A stretch of DNA of 10,147 nucleotides from Cephalothrix simula (GCA_035591015.1 JAXIUW010233952.1:1-10147), one strand, 5' to 3'. Numbered from the stretch's first letter, positions 1-7,361 are shown. The notes: generated from the sequence alone by a model not told the origin. Made by a program: numbers and translations.

Positions 1-780
1 TCCACCTTTTTTCATTTGTTTTAGTTTCTTTCATTTCTCCCATAACTAACATTTTAGAAGCCCTTTTTTATATTATAGAAATATTTAATGGATTTTGATG
101 CGGTTTTTTTCTTTATATGAAAGAAAAGAAAATTCCGCGGTGGTTCAGTGTTCATACAATGTTTTCGGATGAGTGTAAAGATACAAAAATTTGATTTCAA
201 AATCGGGGAGATTCTAAAATCTGACGTTAGACCCCCCCTTTCATATCCCCCCTGACACCAATGTCTCATATGGCATTACACAAGGGAAATGCAACATCTC
301 TACACGGTGCTCTATATCTATTAGATCTATATCTTAGATATTTTGGGGTTTGAATAAATACATGACATACATGGTCTGGGATATAATAAATGGTGAAACG
401 AAAATCAGCTCAAAGCAAAATAATCCGAGATAGTGTACTGTATGTGCATTTCAATATCAAAAGGGTACATACCATATCTGACATGTATTTTGTATTTGAC
501 TTGCGCATTATAAAGATTATGAGTAATATGATTCTTCCTATACTAACCGTTGCCAGAAATGAAATTAGGAATTTTTGTAGAAAAAATCCGAAAAAAATTC
601 CTATTATTCGAAAACAGTTATGACCTGTTTTTAAATAATAAGAGTTAAAAATCATAGGACCTTCAAATTCACTATAGTCTTTAGAACATACTTAAAATGG
701 AATGCGCCATTGTCCGACTCATGATCACACATGTGCCCATTCGGGATCAATCAATGTGCTTCGAGAGCTTTTTTTTTTTA

Positions 781-802
781 CTCCCAGACCACTCCCAGAC
801 CA
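781..802. repeat. Perfect 11-bp tandem duplication
   Basis: CTCCCAGACCA occurs twice with no spacer, directly after a run of T. It is likely a local slippage or duplication event with no implied function. Confidence 0.8.
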
Positions 803-920
803 TTCATATATTATTGGTACTAAGGAAGATTGAGACCCCGAGAGCAATCGGCGGACCCATGTCTTTGTCAAACTCAAAGCGAACGTGATCTTACAGCACC
901 TTGGCTACGTGTCCAGTGAG

Positions 921-1116
921 TTAAAGGTAAACAATATGGCTCAACTGTAGTATCAGGTTAAGTAGTCCGGTCGCAAAATTTAATATTAATACGCAGAAGA
1001 AGTTCGAAGACAATGTGTCGTCACATCGCACTATTGCCAAATCGCCACATCGTTACATTGAGAAACTTAGTCTCTCTTGCTCTTCTCACTTTGAGAATGA
1101 TATTGTTTACCTTTAA
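921..1116. mobile_element. MITE-like inverted-repeat element bounded by TTAA
   Basis: A perfect 17-bp inverted repeat, TTAAAGGTAAACAATAT at 921-937 and its reverse complement at 1100-1116, encloses 162 bp. Past a small indel both arms share CTCAA on the inner side. If TTAA (921-924 and 1113-1116) is the duplicated target, the element proper is 188 bp (925-1112) with 13-bp terminal repeats. TTAA target use is known for piggyBac-type and some other non-autonomous elements, though the termini AGG... are not the classic piggyBac CCC. The interior encodes no protein and is richer in CpG than its surroundings (several CACATCG copies). It lies 33 bp from the donor of HHIPL exon 2. Family assignment is inference. 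Confidence 0.55.
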
Positions 1117-1149
1117 CAACAGTATGGTTAAAGCCTTATAAATACTTAC

Positions 1150-1235
1150 AGACTTTGGGCGTTATTATTTGGATCTCCTTTTCCACCTCCATCAGCTAAT
1201 GTTATATATAAAAAGCCATCATCTCCAAAAAGAAG
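1150..1235 (-). CDS. HHIPL: HHIP-like protein, exon 2: beta-propeller continuation
   Basis: This 86-bp internal exon is flanked by a clear acceptor (T-rich tract then CCAG, ending 1236) and donor (TCT|GTAAGT, 1150/1149). It starts in phase 0, as exon 1 requires, and encodes 28 codons plus two bases. The translation reads LLFGDDGFLYI, then TLADGGGKGDP, then NNNAQS. Joined to exon 1 it gives NHNGGA followed by LLFGDDG. This reproduces the HHIPL/GSDH family block NHNGGQ-LLFG-DGYLYI-TGDGG-GDP-NAQ. The next exon should begin with one base completing a Leu codon and encode the LLGKVLRID-type block. I did not find it in positions 1-1149, so the gene continues past the left edge. Confidence 0.93.
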
Positions 1236-2730
1236 CTGGAAAAAATTTAAAAATGTGTCAAGTTAGGGTGCATTCGAATTAAGAAAACCAATAAAAAAGT
1301 AATATGAAATTCAAGTCAGCTTTTACAGATTTATTTTTTGAGTGTTAATACATCAGTCTCGGTCCCTTAAACTCAACGCAATAAATTCAACCAATTTCAG
1401 TCGTAAAAAGTAGGGGATTAATTAGAATCTCTGTTTTTTTTACTCCTTCGAGGTCTAACAAGTCTAGTATAGTTTTCGGATTATGTCTAAAGAATTCTAA
1501 AAGAACCACAAAATCATCAACAGTCCGGGGGGAAATTTGTAGAGATTAACAATTTTTTCACATTAAAGCAGTTTCTCTCTTTTTTATATCGGAAGTACCC
1601 TTAAGAAAAATTGCACAGCAGAAAATGGTCAATATGGTATGTTTTTCTATTAAAGGAAAATTGATAGAGCCACGAACGGTGATCAAATTGTGCTGTAGAT
1701 CATTACCGTAAAAAAGATCAAGGTTCAAATAATCTATAAACAAAGGTAGAGAAACTTAGAGCTATAAACGAAAACACCGGACCAAGACATTGGTAATGAC
1801 TTTACAAAAGCGTGTAGATGACAGGTCCCTTAAGGAGGTATAAGATTTCGGATATAATTTTAAGCCATGAATAAAAGGATAAAATGAATAAGATTTTTGA
1901 AACGTACGATAAGAATGTTCTCCATAAATGATTGCGATGCGTTTTCCATGGTAATTTTTTGGCCCCTTGTCCCCCTGATTTTGAAAATTTGGTGTCTCCA
2001 TATGTAGACTATCGGCCTATTTTGAAAAGTAGGCTCCCATAATATATTTACATGTTTCAAATTTCCCCCTATACCCTTCAGTTTTTCAAACCATGTATAT
2101 AAGTTTCCATCTGTGTCAAATTCAGAATCCATTAAATGGTCAAGATTTAGTCAAGCATGTTAAATCCAACTTACAGTTGTAAGACAAAATCAATCCGTAC
2201 ATGTAGTTCGGAGAATGTGCGTCCTAATGAAAGGGAAATATATCGTGCAAAATTCTTCATGGCCAAGTCCTAAAAACCTTGAAACAACTGAAGGCTTCAA
2301 TATTCGATATCCTCAATCTTTGTGCACCAATAAGGAACCTGACATTCGTGAGCTCAGAGCTCGATTAACCTAATTAACCCCTACCTTAATAAATATTGAC
2401 TTTCATGATAGCATATAAACCACATACTGACGACGACACGATCTTACCATGACTTTCTAGCAACCGTTACAGTTTTGGTAAAATTAACAATTTTATACAT
2501 GCCTATATGTACTTTGTTGGTCGCTTTTTTTCGAGAATGTGAAAAATTACGTTGGTTACGAAATATGATACGTGTTACATCAATTTTGCAACACAAAAAA
2601 GAAACTTGGTACTTAAACGAATGGTTATTCATAAGGGCCTGTCCACTATAGCTTCTTCAGCAAACAAAATTGACGCAAGGAAGTATCAAACGTCTCTTAG
2701 CAAGAATTTGTTTCGATTTCTTTACGAAAG

Positions 2731-2750
2731 GAAATGTAATATTACATTTC
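2731..2750. repeat. Perfect 20-bp palindrome
   Basis: GAAATGTAATATTACATTTC is its own reverse complement with no spacer. It lies in HHIPL intron 1, and no flanking repeat identifies an element. Confidence 0.85.
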
Positions 2751-2923
2751 TGTGTAAATTTCAATAGAAATAAATAAGATATATTGCCTCTGTTCAATGA
2801 TACAAATTTTTGCCAATTTTCGCTTAACAATATTATTATTTGCAGAGAAAGAAACATATGTATGAAAGAAGATATAGACCTAATATGAACGGAATTGGAA
2901 TACAAAAACGGAAGAACTGTATC

Positions 2924-2949
2924 ACCAAAAGCAGATCACTGCTTTTGGT
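2924..2949. repeat. Hairpin, 10-bp perfect arms, 6-nt loop
   Basis: ACCAAAAGCA (2924-2933) and TGCTTTTGGT (2940-2949) flank GATCAC. TATCAC-like direct repeats lie on both outer sides. It lies in HHIPL intron 1. Confidence 0.8.
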
Positions 2950-3154
2950 ATCACACAATTCTCAATTATCACCCTCATAACATGCGAAAATATTCAGCTG
3001 TTCTAAATTGTATCAGAAAACAAAAATGATAACACCCCTAGAGAGAGAAAAATTAGTACAATTTTTAACGATGATAAAGTTAATTAATCTCGATTGACTC
3101 GATATGTTACTAAGACCTGCTAAGACAAATGTCGTGAAAACACCATAATATAAA

Positions 3155-3205
3155 TGAAAGACCATAAATGAAAGGCCTCTTTCATCTCCAGGGCTATCAA
3201 CTTGT
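3155..3205 (-). pseudogene. Degraded partial copy of HHIPL exon 1 (DSPGDERGL region)
   Basis: This 51-bp stretch aligns without gaps to exon 1 at 3791-3841 (offset 636). Bases 3172-3192 match 21/21, 3155-3163 match 9/9, and 3194-3198 match 5/5. The eight bases 3164-3171 match only once. Read on the minus strand it gives VDSPGDERGL, three unrelated residues, then VFH, with the same spacing as VDSPGDERGLLAAVFH in exon 1. After a three-codon gap, KIQ may correspond to RKQ of exon 1. Around it a frame stays open from 3261 to 3016 (82 codons), but the surrounding residues do not resemble HHIPL and flanking splice sites are weak. It is most likely a relic of a tandem or segmental duplication. A rarely used alternative exon is possible but less likely. 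Confidence 0.6.
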
Positions 3206-3318
3206 ATCTTATATGCCTCATAAAACCAAAAGTACCACGACCATTTGAATTCTGGACGGTCTTAGTGCTACCTAATGTTTAGTTTTATCACTCTCATGAT
3301 ATGAGTTTCTATCAAATG

Positions 3319-3343
3319 AAACGTAAATGAATTATTTACGTTT
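3319..3343. repeat. Hairpin, 10-bp perfect arms, 5-nt loop
   Basis: AAACGTAAAT (3319-3328) and ATTTACGTTT (3334-3343) flank GAATT. It lies in HHIPL intron 1, about 110 bp from the partial exon copy. Confidence 0.8.
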
Positions 3344-3618
3344 TTATTTTATTCAAAATCCTAGATTAGGAAACGCATACAAAGAATGGTAGATCTGATG
3401 ACGATAGACACTATTTCTCAATCAATTCACGTCTTTAGAACGGTTGAGAATCGAACATTGATTTTAAACTGATCCCTTAAGACCAGAATGGAGATAAATG
3501 GACAATGAACAAAAATCCTTTAACTCAACACAACAGGAATAATTTAAGTCAGCGGAACAAAAAGTTCGGTAAAAAGGCAATTGATTTACTACTAAATAAC
3601 ATGAAAACTGTTACTTAC

Positions 3619-4494
3619 CGCACCTCCATTATGATTTTTATACGGCTGCTTAAATTCAAAAAGTATTTTTTCTGAATTAATGTCTGCTCGATCAGGATAT
3701 TTTTTACTTATTGAAAATTCGCTTATTCTAGTGCTACCGTTCGGTACTGAATACATTACAAAGAATCTTTTATTTCCAGTAAACCCAGGATGAAAGACCG
3801 CAGCAAGAAGGCCTCTTTCATCTCCAGGACTATCTACTGTGTGCACTTGTTTTCTAATATCCAAAAATGGTGCTGGAAATTTTGTTCCATTTTGATGATA
3901 AACATGAATAATGCCAATTTGTTCGCCAACATAAATCCGGGGTGGTTTTTGATTTGTTGACTGGAAAATTATAGGATTTCTTAATTTTGATGCAAACTCT
4001 TTAAGGCACAAACATTCAACATTTTCACTACTTCTCCTATTTCGGCTAAAAGCTGAAAGTGATTCATAATCTTTTGGATAACAATTTTCGTAGTTTAGGC
4101 CACATAAATCACCGAAATTAAATTTTCCGCATGTTTTTGTAAAATTTTGACAATAATCAAAGCACAAATTTGGTCTACCATCGTAATATGACACTGACGA
4201 TTCTGGACTGCACTTTAAGCATAAAATATCTTTTAAAGAATCCTTGCAAAACTTATCATCAGTTTTAAAGTCCGATAACAATTTTTTGTATTCTAAGAAT
4301 ACCTTCTGGTCATCCTTATAAGTGCAACAGCTATATTCAGAGTATTCACCGCAAAATTCTAACAACTTAGGGTCTGGAAATATAGGTTCTCTTTCATCAC
4401 TACATCTTGCTGAAATTATATCAAAACTTACAGTTATATAAAAGAAGCAAAAAATGTAGAAAAACTTGGACATCCCCAAAACTGATGAATCCAT
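3619..4494 (-). CDS. HHIPL: HHIP-like protein, exon 1: signal peptide, folate-receptor-like domain, start of GSDH beta-propeller
   Basis: The exon encodes residues 1-292 of a secreted hedgehog-interacting-protein-like protein. The ATG at 4494 has A at -3 and G at +4, and an in-frame TAA lies upstream at 4506-4504. Residues 1-29 form a hydrophobic signal peptide (FFYIFCFFYITVSF, then IISA); Met8 is an alternative start. Residues 31-163 carry 14 cysteines in a folate-receptor-like layout (FCGEYSEYSCC, CLKC, CFDYC, CLC). The GSDH (glucose/sorbosone dehydrogenase-like) propeller starts near 160: KLRNPIIF, IYVGEQIGIIHVY, VDSPGDERGLL, FHPGF, RISEFSIS, NHNGG. N-glycosylation sequons are at N117, N202 and N252, and an RNRR furin-type site is at 151-154. 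NHNGG and the GDP...NAQ of exon 2 favour HHIPL1/2 over HHIP itself, which as I recall reads KHLGG. The donor GCG|GTAAGT ends the exon in phase 0. The ligand and function of HHIPL proteins are poorly defined, and hedgehog binding cannot be assumed. Confidence 0.95.
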
Positions 4495-4706
4495 AATCCA
4501 AAATTACAAAAATCCGACAAACTGACAAAATATTCTTGATAAATCCATGAAGCAAGTGTTAAAAATTCAACTAATTTTCCTTTTAAAGAAATATTTCTTC
4601 CTTAAAAAGATTTAAGTGCAAGATGCTGTTCTGGTAATTGATGCAAACAATACGGACATCGGAAATACTCAGATCGAAAGACGGTGGTAAGCAATAATCA
4701 CATCCC

Positions 4707-4715
4707 GGCGGGAAA
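4707..4715. promoter_or_regulatory. E2F-like motif upstream of HHIPL
   Basis: GGCGGGAAA (minus strand TTTCCCGCC) fits the E2F/DP consensus and lies about 210 bp upstream of the HHIPL start codon in otherwise AT-rich DNA. A single motif match can arise by chance. Confidence 0.25.
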
Positions 4716-4844
4716 TTGTCGTGTGGTGTAAAAGCAGAACTGCGATAATCTAGAAAGCGTGCACAGGGTGTAAACCAAACAGGTGACTAAGATATGCAAA
4801 TACATGTAAATGTGATAATTACCTGAGACAAAACTAAATAATGT

Positions 4845-4869
4845 CATAACTAAATTAGATTTAGTTATG
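4845..4869. repeat. Hairpin, 10-bp perfect arms, 5-nt loop
   Basis: CATAACTAAA (4845-4854) and TTTAGTTATG (4860-4869) flank TTAGA. It lies about 350 bp upstream of the HHIPL start codon. Confidence 0.8.
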
Positions 4870-4964
4870 GTAATGTTACTGTTATCAGTTTTAAAAATTT
4901 AGGAGTTATTTCTGAACTCTTTGAAGTCCGGGCAAAATTTTTGTAGAAAAGTGGTAATTTCTAT

Positions 4965-4976
4965 AATGACGTCATT
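4965..4976. promoter_or_regulatory. CRE-type palindrome (TGACGTCA)
   Basis: AATGACGTCATT contains the full cAMP-response/ATF palindrome at 4967-4974, about 470 bp upstream of the HHIPL start. A full CRE is rare by chance in DNA this poor in CpG, but no other promoter element fixes a start site here. Confidence 0.35.
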
Positions 4977-5235
4977 ACTTATAATAACAAGTCTCACAGT
5001 GCATCGATGTACTATCGGACCGCAACGGTAAAATCAGTTCTGTGCACGAATGCGACTAAATACTAGATCTGAGGATTTTTCGGATAAATTCCGAGAAATT
5101 TTACCACTACCTAATGTTTTAACTTATCATTGATTTAAGATCATTTACATTTATACGCAAATTAGTAAAATTATAACTGAAGCAAACTGCTTTGATACAA
5201 AACGTAATTGAGGCTTTGTCATAAAATATCATGAA

Positions 5236-5425
5236 AATGGGTGATTGTAAATGTAAGTCGTTACTGTTGCCCCAAATGTGTTACGTTATTGAGTTCCGCT
5301 CCAGTGATTTCAACAAATCAGGTCATTCGATCGAGCTTTCTGATTGGATTAAAAGGTGTGAATAGTCATGTTACAGCATTGTAACAGAAAATATACATGA
5401 CGACCCACATTTAAAATCACCCATT
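5236..5425. mobile_element. MITE-like inverted-repeat element of 190 bp
   Basis: AATGGGTGATTGTAAATGT at 5236-5254 is matched in reverse complement at 5407-5425 (18/19). On the inner side, after two mismatches, both arms share GTCGT. The interior encodes nothing recognisable and contains a small hairpin (TGTTACA-GCAT-TGTAACA, 5369-5386). No clear target-site duplication flanks it, so either the ends have diverged or the true ends differ. Size and structure fit a non-autonomous DNA transposon remnant. Superfamily is unknown. Confidence 0.5.
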
Positions 5426-5648
5426 GGAAGAGTATAATTTTCCTTTTGAAAATGTTACTGATTAAATTCCGTCATTATTAAAAACGTGGATCATATTTTT
5501 AAAACACAAAGGATCACAAAGGGACCATTATACCAGATACGTGATGTTCACATCCAATTACAATGTGATCTCCTTTATTCAGTTCATCCTTTACTTTTAG
5601 ATATATACATATATACATATAAGCTGATATATGTGTACTTAATTTTCT

Positions 5649-5654
5649 TTTATT
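5649..5654 (-). terminator. Candidate polyadenylation signal AATAAA for MRPL14
   Basis: The minus strand reads AATAAA here, 322 nt downstream of the MRPL14 stop. The context is AT-rich, so the hexamer could be chance. Confidence 0.3.
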
Positions 5655-5856
5655 CGTGATAAGGACACGAATGATATTTGATCACTTAATAAATTCCCTT
5701 GTGAAATTCTTGTCACTTTCGGAATTCATATTAGGAAGATCTTTTTGATAGATAACTATAGGTAGGAGTTCAGGCTAAATGTAAATTTTACGATGTGTAA
5801 TATCAATTTAATGGGTTTTTAATTAAAATGAAAGCCTGTGTTCTTCACTTTCTCAT

Positions 5857-5862
5857 TTTAAT
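5857..5862 (-). terminator. Candidate polyadenylation signal ATTAAA for MRPL14
   Basis: The minus strand reads ATTAAA, the common variant hexamer, about 115 nt after the stop codon. Further ATTAAA copies occur at 5818-5823 and 5807-5812. The sequence alone does not show which is used. Confidence 0.25.
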
Positions 5863-5976
5863 GTGATGTGTAGATAGATGCATAGGAAAACTAATAATTC
5901 TGGCTACTGCTAATTCCCAATCTTCTATTCAAATCAAAATATTCAATTAAAACAAAATGTTTTCATTTCAATTAAT

Positions 5977-6352
5977 TCAAACAAATTTAGTAGCTATTGC
6001 AAGAATTTTCGAAAAGTCACCACCTTCCATTTTCCGAAGAATTGATGGTACAGGCACATTAATTCTAGTTCCTAAAGGAGTGCCATTATCGTCTATTAAA
6101 ATAACATTATTTGAATCAAATCTAGGAATCATTGTAGCTTGTTTTTGTCGACAACCAACAATATAACCTCGTTTTTTCTGTCCTTTTATGGCTAATAAAA
6201 CCTTATCACCAATTGTTCCAACCCCTTTTTTATTGTAAACATGTATCACACGCGGCGGCTTTCCCGTTAATTCAGCAGCTCGTCCAAGGGCACTGTTATC
6301 TACCACTCTCATTCTTGTTAGTTTTATGATGTGCTGAAGATTCGGTGAAGAA
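5977..6352 (-). CDS. MRPL14: MRPL14 (uL14m), second coding exon, contains the stop codon
   Basis: This exon encodes nearly all of mitochondrial large-subunit ribosomal protein uL14m, which binds 23S-type rRNA in the mitoribosome. The stop is TGA at 5979-5977. A strong acceptor (pyrimidine tract then CAG) ends at 6353, so the exon starts at 6352 with one base that completes a split Ser codon. Thirteen codons (SSPNLQHIIKLTR) then precede the internal Met at 6312. Family hallmarks are RVVDNSALG, IHVYNKKGVGTIGD, LLAIKGQKKRGYIVG, PRFDSNNVILIDDNG, GTRINVPVP and the C-terminal LAIA-KFV. These match the animal mitochondrial branch (vertebrate MRPL14) rather than cytosolic uL14. A reading frame taken from Met 6312 alone would lack the targeting peptide. 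The exon looks intact, with no frameshift. Confidence 0.97.
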
Positions 6353-6576
6353 CTGAAACAAAAATCATTAAGGCTTCATCCAAGTTATGAATTATGAGAA
6401 ACTTCCCCCTGCTGTTTCAATTTATCATCAGATAATTTTCAGTTTCGTTTCATCGTATTGGTATTATGTCCATGCAGTTTCATGACTGAGATAAATTGAA
6501 AATAGTGATTCTCACGTGACAAAACCAAGAAATTGAATTTAAGAAAAAAATGGTTTCGGCAAGTTACGGTGTGAAA

Positions 6577-6736
6577 GGGATGCCTGTCCGGCAGGGATGC
6601 CGGTCCGGGCCGTATACTTTGTATATAGACGACGAAAGAAGTCCAGGGATGAATGTCCCCTCTAGGGATGAATGTCCTCCGTCAGTGTTTGATATGATAC
6701 AAAGAGGACAAAAATCCCTACGGACAATGATCTCTG
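6577..6736. repeat. GC-richer island of tandem and inverted AGGGATG-N-GTCC units
   Basis: Two adjacent 17-bp units (6577-6593 and 6594-6610, 14/17 identical) read GGGATGCC[T/G]GTCCGG. Two adjacent 19-bp units (6645-6663 and 6664-6682, 16/19) read AGGGATGAATGTCC. An inverted unit follows at 6703-6719 (minus strand AGGGATTTTTGTCCTCT), and a weaker inverted one at about 6720-6736. The unit at 6664-6680 and the inverted unit at 6703-6719 can pair as a hairpin with a 22-nt loop. The stretch is clearly richer in G+C than the rest of the intron. Open frames exist on both strands (6550-6870 plus, 6755-6564 minus), but they look like by-products of the repeat composition. Confidence 0.6.
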
Positions 6737-6903
6737 CCACAACGGTACCGGTCACTCAGATAGGATTTGCTGCTATATTCCACCCGTCCTGCGCCAGACC
6801 CCCCAAAAATGCAACAAAGCTACTTCTAACGCTATTCATTGTAAAAAAATACATATTTTTGACATATTAAAAATCGAAGCCTGGGTACAAATATGCTAAT
6901 TAT

Positions 6904-6919
6904 TCAAGATGGCCGCCAT
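6904..6919. promoter_or_regulatory. YY1-like motif in MRPL14 intron
   Basis: CAAGATGGCCGCCAT contains the YY1 consensus on the minus strand (GCCATCTT) and a second CCAT core on the plus strand. YY1-type sites are frequent in animal mitochondrial-protein promoters, usually close to the start site. This one is intronic, so its role is uncertain. Confidence 0.25.
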
Positions 6920-7299
6920 TGATATTACCGATATGCCGCCAACCCGAATAACTTACCTCAATCTGTGGGTGTATTGGTTTGGCTCAATTTTCCATGGGAC
7001 GGGTGGACTACTATGATTTTAAAGATTATTTCAAATTAATAAGATACATGTACTTGTATGTAACAAAACTGGGTACATGTACAGATCAGAGAGACAGAGG
7101 GCCTAATTTGATTTAATTAATTCATTGAGGATGGATACAGATGGTGCATACGAGCCTATACGCAGGCCAAGGGGAAGTATATCGATCTAAAATGGCAAAC
7201 CAATTTCCTTGAGTCCTCCCTATACGTTTTCATATTCAAACATATTAATATTATACCACTACCACAGAGCTTAAGTACCAGAAAGATGTCACTCCTTAC

Positions 7300-7361
7300 C
7301 TGAAATATCGATGACAAAATACCCGCAATGGTTCCTTGGTGCAGTTCCAAAACATATTCAT
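7300..7361 (-). CDS. MRPL14: MRPL14 first coding exon: start codon and mitochondrial targeting N-terminus
   Basis: This 62-bp coding segment begins at ATG 7361-7359 (A at -3) and encodes MNMFWNCTKEPLRVFCHRYF plus the first two bases (AG) of a Ser codon. The donor CAG|GTAAGG lies at 7300/7299. The phase (two bases here, one base in the next exon) joins exactly to the exon at 6352. The join gives RYF-S-SSPNLQ running into RMRVVDNSALG, and the total of 145 residues equals the length I recall for human MRPL14. The N-terminus is basic and aromatic with almost no acidic residues, as expected for a mitochondrial presequence. An acceptor-like sequence (T-rich tract then CAG, ending 7369) lies just 5' of the ATG. 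The exon may therefore start at 7368 and be preceded by an untranslated exon that I could not identify. The competing frame 0 reading of the same segment shows no family similarity. Confidence 0.9.

Larger units (their letters stand above)
1..1149. other. Probable HHIPL intron 2 (part), non-coding
   Basis: This is sequence 3' of HHIPL exon 2 on the minus strand, so it is presumably intron 2. I see no exon for the next HHIPL block. It contains a 567-602 inverted repeat with 10-bp arms (AGGAATTTTT/AAAAATTCCT), a T-run at 771-779, an 11-bp perfect tandem duplication at 781-802, and an inverted-repeat element at 921-1116. The open frames at 54-269, 390-655 and 697-888 are short and unrecognisable and are treated as chance. 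Confidence 0.6.
1236..3618 (-). other. HHIPL: HHIPL intron 1 (2,383 bp, phase 0)
   Basis: The intron runs from donor GTAAGT (3618-3613) to acceptor CCAG (1239-1236). It contains no convincing additional exon. It holds a degraded copy of part of exon 1 (3155-3205), a perfect 20-bp palindrome (2731-2750) and two hairpins with 10-bp perfect arms (2924-2949 and 3319-3343). The open frames at 1558-1743, 1762-2132 and 2444-2905 resemble no family I recognise and have no coding-like features. Retention of this intron would add eight residues (VSNSFHVI) to exon 1 and then stop, leaving the cysteine-rich domain with a broken propeller. Confidence 0.85.
4495..5976. other. Spacer between HHIPL start and MRPL14 stop
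   Basis: This 1,482-bp region should contain the HHIPL promoter and 5' UTR (nearer 4495) and the MRPL14 3' UTR (nearer 5976). No coding segment is recognisable. Contents listed separately are an E2F-like motif, a CRE palindrome, a hairpin at 4845-4869, an inverted-repeat element at 5236-5425 and possible polyadenylation signals. A short run of alternating TATATAC repeats lies near 5600-5625. Confidence 0.6.
6353..7299 (-). other. MRPL14: MRPL14 intron (947 bp, phase 2)
   Basis: The intron runs from donor GTAAGG (7299-7294) to acceptor TTTCAG (6358-6353). It contains a GC-richer minisatellite-like island (6577-6736, listed separately), a TCACGTGA E-box palindrome at 6512-6519, and a YY1-like site (minus strand GCCATCTT) within 6904-6919. 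It also contains two copies of TACATGTAC (7045-7053 and 7073-7081). A good-looking minus-strand donor (GAG|GTAAGT, 6957/6956) also lies inside. The sequence before it has no in-frame ATG in the phase needed to join MRPL14, so it is not counted as an exon. Confidence 0.85.

Noticed and set aside
1-1149. A search for the next HHIPL exon (the LLGKVLRID-type block) on the minus strand.
   Set aside because: No segment with suitable residues, phase and splice sites was found. The exon is assumed to lie left of the window.
1762-2132. Overlapping minus-strand open frames of 79 and 90 codons in HHIPL intron 1.
   Set aside because: They overlap one another in different frames, match no family and lie between two verified HHIPL exons.
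5957-6166. A plus-strand frame antisense to MRPL14.
   Set aside because: It is the complement of the conserved MRPL14 coding sequence and has no features of its own.
6550-6870. A 106-codon plus-strand frame in the GC-richer island, and a 63-codon minus-strand frame overlapping it.
   Set aside because: Neither resembles a known family. The frames follow from the low-stop composition of the repeated AGGGATG-type units, and the locus lies inside an MRPL14 intron.
6951-7014. A good minus-strand donor (GAG|GTAAGT at 6957/6956) as an alternative first MRPL14 exon.
   Set aside because: In the phase needed to join 6352 the preceding frame meets a stop and has no ATG. It could serve only as an untranslated exon, for which there is no support.
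6909-7014. A short plus-strand frame starting at the YY1-like ATGG (34 codons).
   Set aside because: It is too short, has no similarity, and its start coincides with a regulatory-type motif.
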